Source: JAFAGX01 sp035623255
GTDB taxonomy: Bacteria; Acidobacteriota; Terriglobia; Terriglobales; Acidobacteriaceae
Length of the DNA stretch: 64,000 nt
Assembly: GCA_035623255.1 (NCBI GenBank)
Contig: DASPTU010000061.1
Span: 20,977-84,976, forward strand
Direction: 5' to 3'
Below, piece after piece: positions 17,157-24,704 of the stretch. The notes beneath the pieces are model-generated. The model did not search any database. It was not told the origin of the DNA and saw only the letters and a program-made list of their open reading frames with translations. The translations under genes and the position numbers were made by a program. Position 1 is the first letter of the stretch. Every line of letters starts with the position of its first letter.

Positions 17157-18896
17157 CTATTTCGGAACTATGGGGAGTGTGATGTGGGATGGATGTTGGC
17201 GGTCAGCGAAAACCGAAATCTTTGCCCTGCTGAGCTTCGCGGAGTTCGCTTCTGAATCGCCGTTTTGGGGGTTGCGGGAGAAGTTGGGAAAGAAAGTCGC
17301 CGAGATCTGCAGACGGAGACGATGGCCTTTGGCGAAGAGATTGCTCGTGATCAGGTCGTCCACATGGATCTCGTAAATGTTGCCAGGTTCGAGGAGTTGG
17401 CGGCCGCGAGACAAGTCGCGATAGCTGGCGCGCTGCACGTCCAATCCTGGACTCATCAGATTAAACGCAGTGCCGTCGGGCGCGACGTCCAATAGGCGTG
17501 TCCAAACATCCATATCCCGACAATCACAGGCAACAAAGATCTCCGCGTGAATTGGACCCGTTACTTCTAAATCGCGCTCAAGCGGAGCGGAATCGAACGT
17601 GAGGACATCTTTGCGATCTGACAATTTGCGGTAATCGTGAGCGCCGGAGGTGCTGTAAGTGTTGGTTACTGGGGTTTCAGGGTCCGAGATGAAAGAAATC
17701 GACTGAGAACGTATCTTGGGCGAGATTGCAGGCAGAAGACTTGACGGCTCGGCATGAAGATAGTAGGAAGTAACTTTCGCTGCCGGCGGCCAAGTCGTAC
17801 CGTCGTGCCATCGGTTTTCACCCATGACGAAATAACGCACTGGCGCTTCTGTCTCGATACCGTTTTGCAGGCCGCGAAGATAGTGATCCATCCAGCGAAG
17901 AACGACTTCGTCGTAGTCGATCAGAGCAGCGAGGCCGAAATCGCGTTCGCCGGAATGAGGGCTGTGAGTAGAGTCGACTCCGTGCACCCAGGGACCGAGC
18001 AGCAGATGAGTGTGAGGATCAGCCTGACCAGCCCGGGATTTCAAAAGCCCTAAGAAGTTTGTGGTGGCTCCCTCGGGACCGTAGTTATCGTCGTACCAGG
18101 CCGAGAGGTTGAGCACGGCCGCATGCACGCGATCGTATTTGTTGCGCAGCTCACACCAGTCCCACCACGAATCCTCGGGCGGATGTCCCAGCCACTCCAA
18201 GTAATACGGAGCAACGGGGCGTAGCTCCTCAACGTGGTTCAAAGGGACGGTGTGGAGCATTCTCGGGCCGAACTCGCGCCAAGCTGCAAGCGCTTCTTCA
18301 TACGTTTTCGGACCAGGAGAGTTTTTCTTGACGCGGACATCAGGGGCGATGTTGTCCCAGATCCATTCGATCCATGAGAGATCCCAAAGTCCGTGCGCAT
18401 AGAAGAAGTTCTGCGGAGTAGAAAACGTCATGGCCGGAACCATCGCTTTGAGGTGAGGTGGGCTTTGCACTGCAGCGAGCCATTGCACTGCTCCGGGATA
18501 CGACAGCCCGAATGTGCCCACATCGCCGTTCGACCATGGCTGTGCGGCGGCCCATTCGATGGTGTCGTAGCCATCTCGGCCTTCATTCTGATAAGGGGTA
18601 AACTCGCCGTCGGAGGCATAGCGACCACGCACATCCTGCACGACTACGGCATAGCCGCTCTGCACAGCGTTCCGAAAAGTAGTGTATTCCTGAAGGGCAA
18701 ACTCCTTGCCGTACGGGGTACGGTAGACCAGCACAGGGAAGCGGCCGTTAGCGGCGGGCCGCAAAATGTCGGCGCGAAGCACGATACCGTCGCGCATGGA
18801 CACGGCGACATCCTTGTCAAACAGTTCTGCGTTTGTGCGAGCAGCAAAGGCCAACGCCATACTCAGAATGCCCACGATGAAGCAGCAAGGTGTCAT
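17157..18896 (-). CDS. Secreted CocE/NonD-family alpha/beta hydrolase
   Basis: 579 residues with a signal peptide ending near AFAARTNA. The S15/CocE alpha/beta-hydrolase core has VLVYRTPYGKE, VVVQDVRGRYASDGEF and the nucleophile elbow GTFGLSYPG (Ser about 132). The C-terminal jelly-roll domain (X-Pro dipeptidyl-peptidase C-terminal type) includes VTGPIHAEIFVACDCRDMDVWTRLLDV. Family members cleave acyl esters, N-terminal dipeptides or beta-lactam side chains. First gene of a likely two-gene unit with the CehA-like gene. The start is 90 bp from the divergent symporter gene. Confidence 0.87.
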   Translation of the reverse strand: MTPCCFIVGILSMALAFAARTNAELFDKDVAVSMRDGIVLRADILRPAANGRFPVLVYRTPYGKEFALQEYTTFRNAVQSGYAVVVQDVRGRYASDGEFTPYQNEGRDGYDTIEWAAAQPWSNGDVGTFGLSYPGAVQWLAAVQSPPHLKAMVPAMTFSTPQNFFYAHGLWDLSWIEWIWDNIAPDVRVKKNSPGPKTYEEALAAWREFGPRMLHTVPLNHVEELRPVAPYYLEWLGHPPEDSWWDWCELRNKYDRVHAAVLNLSAWYDDNYGPEGATTNFLGLLKSRAGQADPHTHLLLGPWVHGVDSTHSPHSGERDFGLAALIDYDEVVLRWMDHYLRGLQNGIETEAPVRYFVMGENRWHDGTTWPPAAKVTSYYLHAEPSSLLPAISPKIRSQSISFISDPETPVTNTYSTSGAHDYRKLSDRKDVLTFDSAPLERDLEVTGPIHAEIFVACDCRDMDVWTRLLDVAPDGTAFNLMSPGLDVQRASYRDLSRGRQLLEPGNIYEIHVDDLITSNLFAKGHRLRLQISATFFPNFSRNPQNGDSEANSAKLSRAKISVFADRQHPSHITLPIVPK

Positions 18897-18968
18897 ACGA
18901 ACGGCTCTCTTTCACAGGGCTACAAGGAAGTACCGCTGAACCGTGCGGGCGCCCAGCCTTAAAGAGTT

Positions 18969-18983
18969 CTGATATCGTATCAG
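18969..18983. promoter_or_regulatory. Inverted repeat directly upstream of the symporter start codon
   Basis: CTGATA-TCG-TATCAG, a perfect 6-bp inverted repeat with a 3-bp centre, ends 3 bp before the ATG of the dicarboxylate symporter gene. No Shine-Dalgarno sequence is visible there. It could be an operator or an RNA hairpin blocking initiation. Confidence 0.45.
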
Positions 18984-18986
18984 CGC

Positions 18987-20369
18987 ATGCGGCGAATCAG
19001 CGTCATCTTGTCCATGGTCCTCGTTGCTGTCGCCGCGCTGACTGCCGCCGCCCAGTTTCTCGGCCTTTTCCATGTTCCACAAACTGTGCTTGGGGGCACC
19101 CGTTGGCTGGCGCTGGCTGGGCTGGTTGTTTACGGCTGCTCTCGCCCTTCGCTGACGGTGTGGATCATCCTAGGCATGCTGATGGGCGGGGAAATTGGGC
19201 ATGACTTTCCCAGCTTCGCGGTCCACTTACGAATACTGGCGCAGATTTTTCTTCGCCTCATCAAAGTGATCATAGCTCCGCTCTTGTTTGCCACGCTTGT
19301 CAGCGGAATCGCAGGCCATAGCGATCTGAAAAGAGTCGGACGCATGGGCCTGAAGGCAATCATTTATTTCGAATTGGTAACAACGATTGCACTCTTCATC
19401 GGCCTGGCGGCGATCAATATCAGTAAAGCCGGGCTTGGAGTGCAGATTCCGAGCACTTTAGCGGAGGCGGTCAATGCAGAGAAAATGTCCGCTGCGGAAA
19501 CCGTGCTGCACGTCTTCCCGGAAAACATCGCCAAATCCGTGGCGGAGAATCAGATCCTGCAAGTTGTCGTTTTCAGCATTCTGTTCGGGATCGCGTTGGC
19601 CATGGTGAAGAACGCCGACAGGCAGCGGCCCATGCTGGCGTTCACAGAGAGCCTGACTGAGGTGATGTTCAAATTCACGAACATCGTGATGCTGTTTGCC
19701 CCAGTCGGAGTGCTGGGCGCCGTGGCTTATACGGTGGCATCGAGCGGCGCCGGGCTGCTCGGCAGCTTAGCGAAATTGTTGTTGAGCCTGTACGCCGCGT
19801 TGGTTGTCTTCGTCGTAGGTGTCTTATTGCCGATTGCGTGGTTGGCAAAAGTACCGATAGGACCTTTTGTTCGCGCGATTGCTGGGCCAACTTCGATTGC
19901 ATTCGGCACTTCGAGTTCTGAAGCGGCCCTGCCACCAGCCATGGAGCAAATGGAGGAGTTGGGCATACCGCGGTCGATTGTGGCTTTCGTCATGCCGACC
20001 GGGTATAGCTTCAACCTCGCCGGCTCGACGCTCTATCTTTCTTTGGCAGCCGTGTTCGTGGCGCAGGCCTCCGGGCTCCATTTGAGCTTCGGCCGTCAGC
20101 TTTACATCATGCTGGTGCTGATGCTGACCAGCAAAGGCGTGGCCGGGGTTTCCCGAGCGGCAATTGTGGTTTTACTCGCGACAGCGGCCACGGTCGGATT
20201 GCCAAGCGAACCGATTTTCATTCTGCTGGGCATCGACCAGTTCATGGACATGGGCCGAACGGCGGTGAATGTAATCGGTAACTGCCTGGCGACCGCAGTT
20301 ATTGCGAAATGGGAGGGGGAATTTCCGGTATATCAGCCGTCCTCTACCTTGGAAGCTGCTTCGAGGTGA
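18987..20369 (+). CDS. Dicarboxylate/amino acid:cation symporter (DAACS/GltP family)
   Basis: 460 residues, membrane protein with about eight helices and two re-entrant loops. Family motifs are clear: FLRLIKVIIAPLLFATLVSGI, the serine-rich re-entrant loop IAFGTSSSEAALPPAMEQMEELG, the PTGYSFNLAGSTLYL helix and VIGNCLATAVIAKWEGEF at the end. These couple inward transport of glutamate, aspartate or C4-dicarboxylates to Na+ or H+. The N-terminus carries one extra hydrophobic helix. It is divergent from the CocE-type hydrolase and is followed after 19 bp by an NAD(P)-binding protein. Confidence 0.92.
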   Translation: MRRISVILSMVLVAVAALTAAAQFLGLFHVPQTVLGGTRWLALAGLVVYGCSRPSLTVWIILGMLMGGEIGHDFPSFAVHLRILAQIFLRLIKVIIAPLLFATLVSGIAGHSDLKRVGRMGLKAIIYFELVTTIALFIGLAAINISKAGLGVQIPSTLAEAVNAEKMSAAETVLHVFPENIAKSVAENQILQVVVFSILFGIALAMVKNADRQRPMLAFTESLTEVMFKFTNIVMLFAPVGVLGAVAYTVASSGAGLLGSLAKLLLSLYAALVVFVVGVLLPIAWLAKVPIGPFVRAIAGPTSIAFGTSSSEAALPPAMEQMEELGIPRSIVAFVMPTGYSFNLAGSTLYLSLAAVFVAQASGLHLSFGRQLYIMLVLMLTSKGVAGVSRAAIVVLLATAATVGLPSEPIFILLGIDQFMDMGRTAVNVIGNCLATAVIAKWEGEFPVYQPSSTLEAASR

Positions 20370-20388
20370 TTGTGTAGCGGAAGAACAG

Positions 20389-21078
20389 ATGAATTCAGAA
20401 AAACGGCTCGTCTTCGTGGCAGGTGGGACGGGATATCTCGGGCGTCCCCTGATTATAGAACTGTTGCGACGCGGTCATAGTGTGCGGGCATTGGTCCGCG
20501 CTGGCTCGGAAGGCAGGCTTCCGGCAGGTTGCACGGTAATTTCGGGAAGTGCGCTGGACGGCAGTTCTTACCAGCAGGCGATTCAGCCGGCCGACACTTT
20601 TGTGCACCTGGTAGGGGTATCGCATCCCAGTCCGTCGAAAGCGGCGGAGTTTCGCGCGATTGACCAGAAATCCGCCAGCGAGTCGGTAAGCACCGCGAAG
20701 GAGACCGGAATCCAGCATTTCGTTTACGTAAGCGTGGCGCATCCGGCGCCGGTAATGAAAGCTTACATAGCGGCGCGAATGGAGTCCGAGGCCATGCTGC
20801 GCGCGAGTGGCATGAATGCAACCATTCTTCGACCGTGGTACGTATTGGGTCCCGGGCACCGTTGGCCGTATGCGTTGTTACCAATGTACTGGCTGGCGGA
20901 ACAGCTGCCCGGCACTAAAGATGGCGCACGTCGCCTGGGGCTGGTAACGCTCCAGCAAATGTGGCAAGCACTCGTGAACGCAGTCGAGGTCCCATGTAAA
21001 GGGGTTTGCGTGGTGGAAGTGCCCGAAATACGTGCGTCTGCGACATCTGCGCGCGATCACGTCGACCTTCCCGCGTGA
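20389..21078 (+). CDS. NAD(P)-binding Rossmann protein (atypical/extended SDR, NmrA or NDUFA9-like)
   Basis: About 229 residues from ATG 20389, with GGAAG 5 nt upstream. The frame is open further upstream inside the symporter gene, but that part is out-of-frame coding. It starts LVFVAGGTGYLGRPLIIELLRRGHSVRALVR, the extended-SDR glycine motif, then VHLVGVSHPSPSKAAEF and HFVYVSVAHPAP. The Tyr-x-x-x-Lys pair is replaced by YIAARMESE, so a canonical catalytic role is doubtful. Similar proteins act in quinone biosynthesis or as redox sensors. Probably co-transcribed with the symporter. Confidence 0.8.
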   Translation: MNSEKRLVFVAGGTGYLGRPLIIELLRRGHSVRALVRAGSEGRLPAGCTVISGSALDGSSYQQAIQPADTFVHLVGVSHPSPSKAAEFRAIDQKSASESVSTAKETGIQHFVYVSVAHPAPVMKAYIAARMESEAMLRASGMNATILRPWYVLGPGHRWPYALLPMYWLAEQLPGTKDGARRLGLVTLQQMWQALVNAVEVPCKGVCVVEVPEIRASATSARDHVDLPA

Positions 21079-21168
21079 ATTTTCATTTCGAAAATCGTTC
21101 GTCCTGCCGAGGGTAACTCAGCGAATTACGAAAGCGCATGCACGTGGGATATCTGTTCGCTAGATGTA

Positions 21169-21594
21169 GTGAATGAGATGTTGAGAACTCAGAGAGCTGG
21201 GATGCGAAGCGACGAGATTCTCGACGACCTGCACATACGGATTCTGCGGATTACAGAAGACCTGCGCGCAATTCAGCAGCAGCTGAATTGCGCCGCCATG
21301 CAAGCGCCCGGTGACCCTGAGTTGATGGAAGCGCTATGCCAGTTGCCGGAAATGGACTCCCTTCAATACCTGAAGGCAGCTCTCGATCAGATGCGCCACT
21401 TCCTGTGGTTCTACACCCAGGTGATCACGAATGAATCCGCAGATGCGGAGCAGTTACGGCAGAGCATCCGGCAAACCCCAAGTGCAGAGGCAGCGGTAAG
21501 TCCACGGGTTGCGGCTGCGAAAAAAATGCGGCACGCAGCTGATGCGGCACTTCTACAACTGTTTGCTGACGGCAAAGCCCGGAAGCCGAACTAA
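21169..21594 (+). CDS. Hypothetical helical protein
   Basis: 141 residues if the GTG at 21169 is used; ATG 21178 would remove three residues. Predicted almost all-helical, with no signal peptide, membrane helix or metal motif. MDSLQYLKAALDQMRHFLWFYTQVIT is the most distinctive segment. I do not recognise the family. Real gene status is supported by codon-like composition and same-strand position, not by homology. Confidence 0.55.
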   Translation: MNEMLRTQRAGMRSDEILDDLHIRILRITEDLRAIQQQLNCAAMQAPGDPELMEALCQLPEMDSLQYLKAALDQMRHFLWFYTQVITNESADAEQLRQSIRQTPSAEAAVSPRVAAAKKMRHAADAALLQLFADGKARKPN

Positions 21595-21719
21595 CCCCTT
21601 TTCAGTCCTCAATCAGATGGCGGGCAAAAGCGACCGTAGGGAATTTTCAATTCTCGATTTCCAATTGACCATTTAGAATTCCAAGGTTCGCAGTCACAAC
21701 TTGAAGTTGGAGATTCTTC

Positions 21720-22163
21720 ATGATCAGAAAAATCTGCATTTTTGCGTTTCTCGGGCTGTCCCCCGTGATTTTCGCTCAAGCCAAAGCCAACAATAGCGAA
21801 CCCACAAAAGTCACCGGCGCGCCGACCAAAACGGCGGATGGTCTCGAATACTGGGACATCAAGGTTGGAACCGGCGCAACTGCGCAGAAGGGTCAATCAG
21901 CCAGCGTCCATTACACAGGCTGGCTGACAAACGGAAAGAAGTTTGATAGCTCCGTAGATCGCGGCCAGCCATTCACCGTGGAACCGCTCGGAAGCGCACC
22001 GGTGATCCAGGGATGGAATGAAGGCATTATCGGTATGAAGGTGGGTGGCAAGCGGCAGCTGCGGATTCCCCCCGATTTGGCGTATGGACAGCGCGGCTAT
22101 CCCGGGGTCATTCCGCCAAACGCGACGTTGATCTTCGATGTGGAATTACTGAGCGTGAAGTAA
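21720..22163 (+). CDS. Exported FKBP-type peptidyl-prolyl cis-trans isomerase
   Basis: 147 residues: signal peptide (IFAFLGLSPVIFAQA), short linker, then one complete FKBP domain with SVHYTGWLTNGKKFDSS, VIQGWNEGIIGMKVGGKR, LAYGQRG and LIFDVELLSV. The Tyr, Phe, Asp and Trp positions of the FK506-binding pocket are all there. It should catalyse prolyl isomerisation during folding of exported proteins in the periplasm. Monocistronic; the next gene, rpmB, is convergent. Confidence 0.93.
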   Translation: MIRKICIFAFLGLSPVIFAQAKANNSEPTKVTGAPTKTADGLEYWDIKVGTGATAQKGQSASVHYTGWLTNGKKFDSSVDRGQPFTVEPLGSAPVIQGWNEGIIGMKVGGKRQLRIPPDLAYGQRGYPGVIPPNATLIFDVELLSVK

Positions 22164-22239
22164 GCAGAATGCAGATTGTGGATCTGTGATTTCAGATTGC
22201 GGGGCCCGACGGCCAAGGCATCAGCAATCCGAAATTACC

Positions 22240-22428
22240 CTACGCTTTCACCACTTTGCCGCTGCGAAGGCACGAGGTGCAAACGCGGATGCGTTTGGTA
22301 GCGCCTTTGATTCTGGCGCGAACCGGACGCAGATTGACGTTCCATCGCCGTCGCGACACATTGTGGGCGTGGCTGATGATATTTCCGAATTGCGGCTTCT
22401 TGCCGCAGATGTCACAAACTTGTGCCAT
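22240..22428 (-). CDS. rpmB: 50S ribosomal protein L28
   Basis: 62 residues, the normal bacterial length. MAQVCDICGKKPQFGNIISHAHNVS is the typical start, with a CxxC zinc knuckle whose second pair is CTSC near the end; this is the zinc-binding (C+) L28 form. RRWNVNLRPVRA matches the conserved rRNA-binding core. Monocistronic, convergent with the FKBP gene. Confidence 0.96.
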   Translation of the reverse strand: MAQVCDICGKKPQFGNIISHAHNVSRRRWNVNLRPVRARIKGATKRIRVCTSCLRSGKVVKA

Positions 22429-22536
22429 TGACTACTCCAGGTAAGTTAACGACTCTATTCTGAAATATTCATTTTATCGGAGTTGGCGCATTCTCGACAA
22501 CCAAGCGGTGCCGGGCAGAAGCATTAATCCTGTGTT

Positions 22537-23580
22537 CTAATCTGGCGGGCGGCGCACCCCGCGCATTCCGAATCGCTCCTCTATAACCGTAAGATTTCGA
22601 TCCAGTATCACGCCGGCCGAAAGCACATTCCGCTCGGTGCGGCCGGGATAGGCAAACCGCAAATCCTTGAAGCGTACGATGTAACCACCTTCTCCGAATG
22701 CGATCGGCTCGGTCTCGGTGATGGGATACTTGGCCCAGTCCAGATACGCGCGTCCGAGGTACGACTTCTTCGCGGCAAGCGTCACCGGAGTTTCTTCCGG
22801 TTTGTAGCGGATTTGCATGTCGCCCTCGGGATCGACGTCTGGAATCGAGGAATCAACCTGCAAGACAGCGAAGAATTTCTCGGTTTCTACCACGCCACTC
22901 CAGCGAAATGGACTCCACCAGAACGGATAAGCCGAGGCTCGAACCGGGTCGGCACCCTCGTATTGCCGGGCCTGGAGCGCATTCACGGCGCGTCGATGCT
23001 CAAAATCGCGAACTCCCCAATAGGCAAGTATGCCGACGAGAGCCAGACTTGCGCCCACGCGTCCATACGGGTTCTTACGTTTTGGGCCAATCTCCTCGGT
23101 AACCAAATTGAAGATCACGGGCATGAGCAAGCCGCCGAGCAACAAGATCAGGAGGGCCGGATCAACGATGAACACGATATCCCACGAATACCATCTTTCG
23201 GAGAACGGCCAGAAGGGGCGCACTCCGTAGTTGTTGGTGAAATCAAGCAGAATATGGCTGAGTCCTGCCAGGCAGGCAAAGCCGAACAGCAGTCCCCAGC
23301 GCGGGGGCAGAGCGGGGTTTTTCACCCGCCGGCCGCCCAGCCGCCACAACAGGTGCACAAAACCGACCACGACAGCGGACACAAGAATGATTCCGAGAAA
23401 GGAATGCGTGAAGCCACGGTGATGAGCAAAGCCGAAAACTGGGCCATTGAATTCGCCGAGAACGTCGAGATCGGGCGCTTCCGCTGCCAGCGTTATGGTT
23501 AGCGTGGCCAGCGCGGTCTTGCGATTAAATCCGGCTCGGGCGAGGCAGGCGCCGGTCAGGAAGTGAGTAATGGGTTCCAA
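22537..23580 (-). CDS. Membrane-bound metal-dependent hydrolase (YdjM/DUF457 family)
   Basis: 347 residues. It starts MEPITHFLTGACLARAG and has HHRGFTHSFLG and HILLDFTNNYG, the His/Asp motifs of the YdjM (LexA-regulated inner membrane hydrolase) family. There are about five membrane helices in the first 200 residues. The C-terminal 150 residues are a soluble beta-rich domain that short YdjM proteins lack. Substrate unknown. It is followed 67 bp downstream... on the complementary side by the lipid kinase gene, which lies upstream in transcription order. Confidence 0.82.
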   Translation of the reverse strand: MEPITHFLTGACLARAGFNRKTALATLTITLAAEAPDLDVLGEFNGPVFGFAHHRGFTHSFLGIILVSAVVVGFVHLLWRLGGRRVKNPALPPRWGLLFGFACLAGLSHILLDFTNNYGVRPFWPFSERWYSWDIVFIVDPALLILLLGGLLMPVIFNLVTEEIGPKRKNPYGRVGASLALVGILAYWGVRDFEHRRAVNALQARQYEGADPVRASAYPFWWSPFRWSGVVETEKFFAVLQVDSSIPDVDPEGDMQIRYKPEETPVTLAAKKSYLGRAYLDWAKYPITETEPIAFGEGGYIVRFKDLRFAYPGRTERNVLSAGVILDRNLTVIEERFGMRGVRRPPD

Positions 23581-23647
23581 AGTGTATGCAGCGAGTGGTC
23601 AATTATACGTGTGTCAGCAGGCGGCAATGTGGCCCTGCGGCGCGCGC

Positions 23648-24583
23648 CTACGGAACCAGCAGATTCACGGCGTCGGAAACAACGGTAATCCTGGCGGGCA
23701 GCGTGCCCAGCAATTCGCCGTCGGCCTCTACAAGAATTCGCGGAGTTGCTGCGCTGGTCGCGGGAGCTGGACAACTGACCGAGTAGCTGTGGACCAGTTC
23801 AATGCCGGGAACCTTCCATCGCACACCAATCAGCCCACGAATGATGTAACGCAGATATGCAGCGCGGCTGCGAGTGTGAAATAGCACGAGACGAAGGTCG
23901 TCGCGTTCGAGAGAGGCTCCTGGCGCAAGTTCACGCAGAACACCGCCGAAGTCCTGAATGCGCACCGCTAGCAGTTGCGAGACCTGGGTTCGGCGGAACT
24001 GTGCTCCCTCGAAGACGTCAATTTCGAAATCTTGCATCTTGTGGGTAAGCCAAAGACGCGTTGCCTTCACGTAATAGGCCATCATGCCAAGATGGCGCTT
24101 GGCGACTGGATTCAGCTTGTAGAAGAGGTGAGCGTCGACGCCGATACCAACAGCCACGATGAAATAGCGCTGTTGAGGTGTTTCAGAGAAGTCGTGATAG
24201 TCGAGCTTGCCGACAACAATGCGGCGCGGCTTGGCGCTCAAAATGGCACGAGCGGCGCCGACCGGTGAAAGCGGCAGTCCGAGGTCGTGAGCAAGAGAGT
24301 TGGCCGTGCCCAGCGGAATGACGCCCAGGGCGGCATCGGTACCAACCAAGCCTTGCAAAACGTCGTGGATTGTGCCGTCGCCACCGCAGGCGAAAATTGT
24401 GTCGCAACCATCCGCAATGGCTTGCTGTACCTGCGTCGTTGCACTCCCTGCAACCTCGGTAGCTGCACTGGAAGCTGCAACTCCGCCGGCACGCAGGACC
24501 TTAGCAGCGGCTTCAACGTCGGCCACGCGACGGTGGCGGCGTCGGCCTGAGAGTGGATTGTAGAGCAGAAGGACCTTGCGCAT
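23648..24583 (-). CDS. Diacylglycerol/sphingosine kinase-family lipid kinase (YegS/DgkB type)
   Basis: 311 residues. The N-terminal DAGK catalytic domain has LLYNPLSGRRR, FACGGDGTIHDVLQGL (the GGDGT nucleotide-binding signature) and IPLGTANSLAHDLGLP. The C-terminal beta domain ends with ILVEADGELLGTLPARITV. These enzymes phosphorylate diacylglycerol or related lipids at the inner membrane face. Located 67 bp upstream of the YdjM-like gene on the same strand and possibly co-transcribed. Confidence 0.9.
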   Translation of the reverse strand: MRKVLLLYNPLSGRRRHRRVADVEAAAKVLRAGGVAASSAATEVAGSATTQVQQAIADGCDTIFACGGDGTIHDVLQGLVGTDAALGVIPLGTANSLAHDLGLPLSPVGAARAILSAKPRRIVVGKLDYHDFSETPQQRYFIVAVGIGVDAHLFYKLNPVAKRHLGMMAYYVKATRLWLTHKMQDFEIDVFEGAQFRRTQVSQLLAVRIQDFGGVLRELAPGASLERDDLRLVLFHTRSRAAYLRYIIRGLIGVRWKVPGIELVHSYSVSCPAPATSAATPRILVEADGELLGTLPARITVVSDAVNLLVP

Positions 24584-24704
24584 GGATCAAAAAGGGAGAT
24601 TGTACGGTAAGGCGGGCCTCGAGAATTCCATCAAGGGACATCTCCGCCAAGAAATACCGGCAGAGTGCGATTCTGCCGGTATCTTGCGAAAGCGTTATGG
24701 CAAC

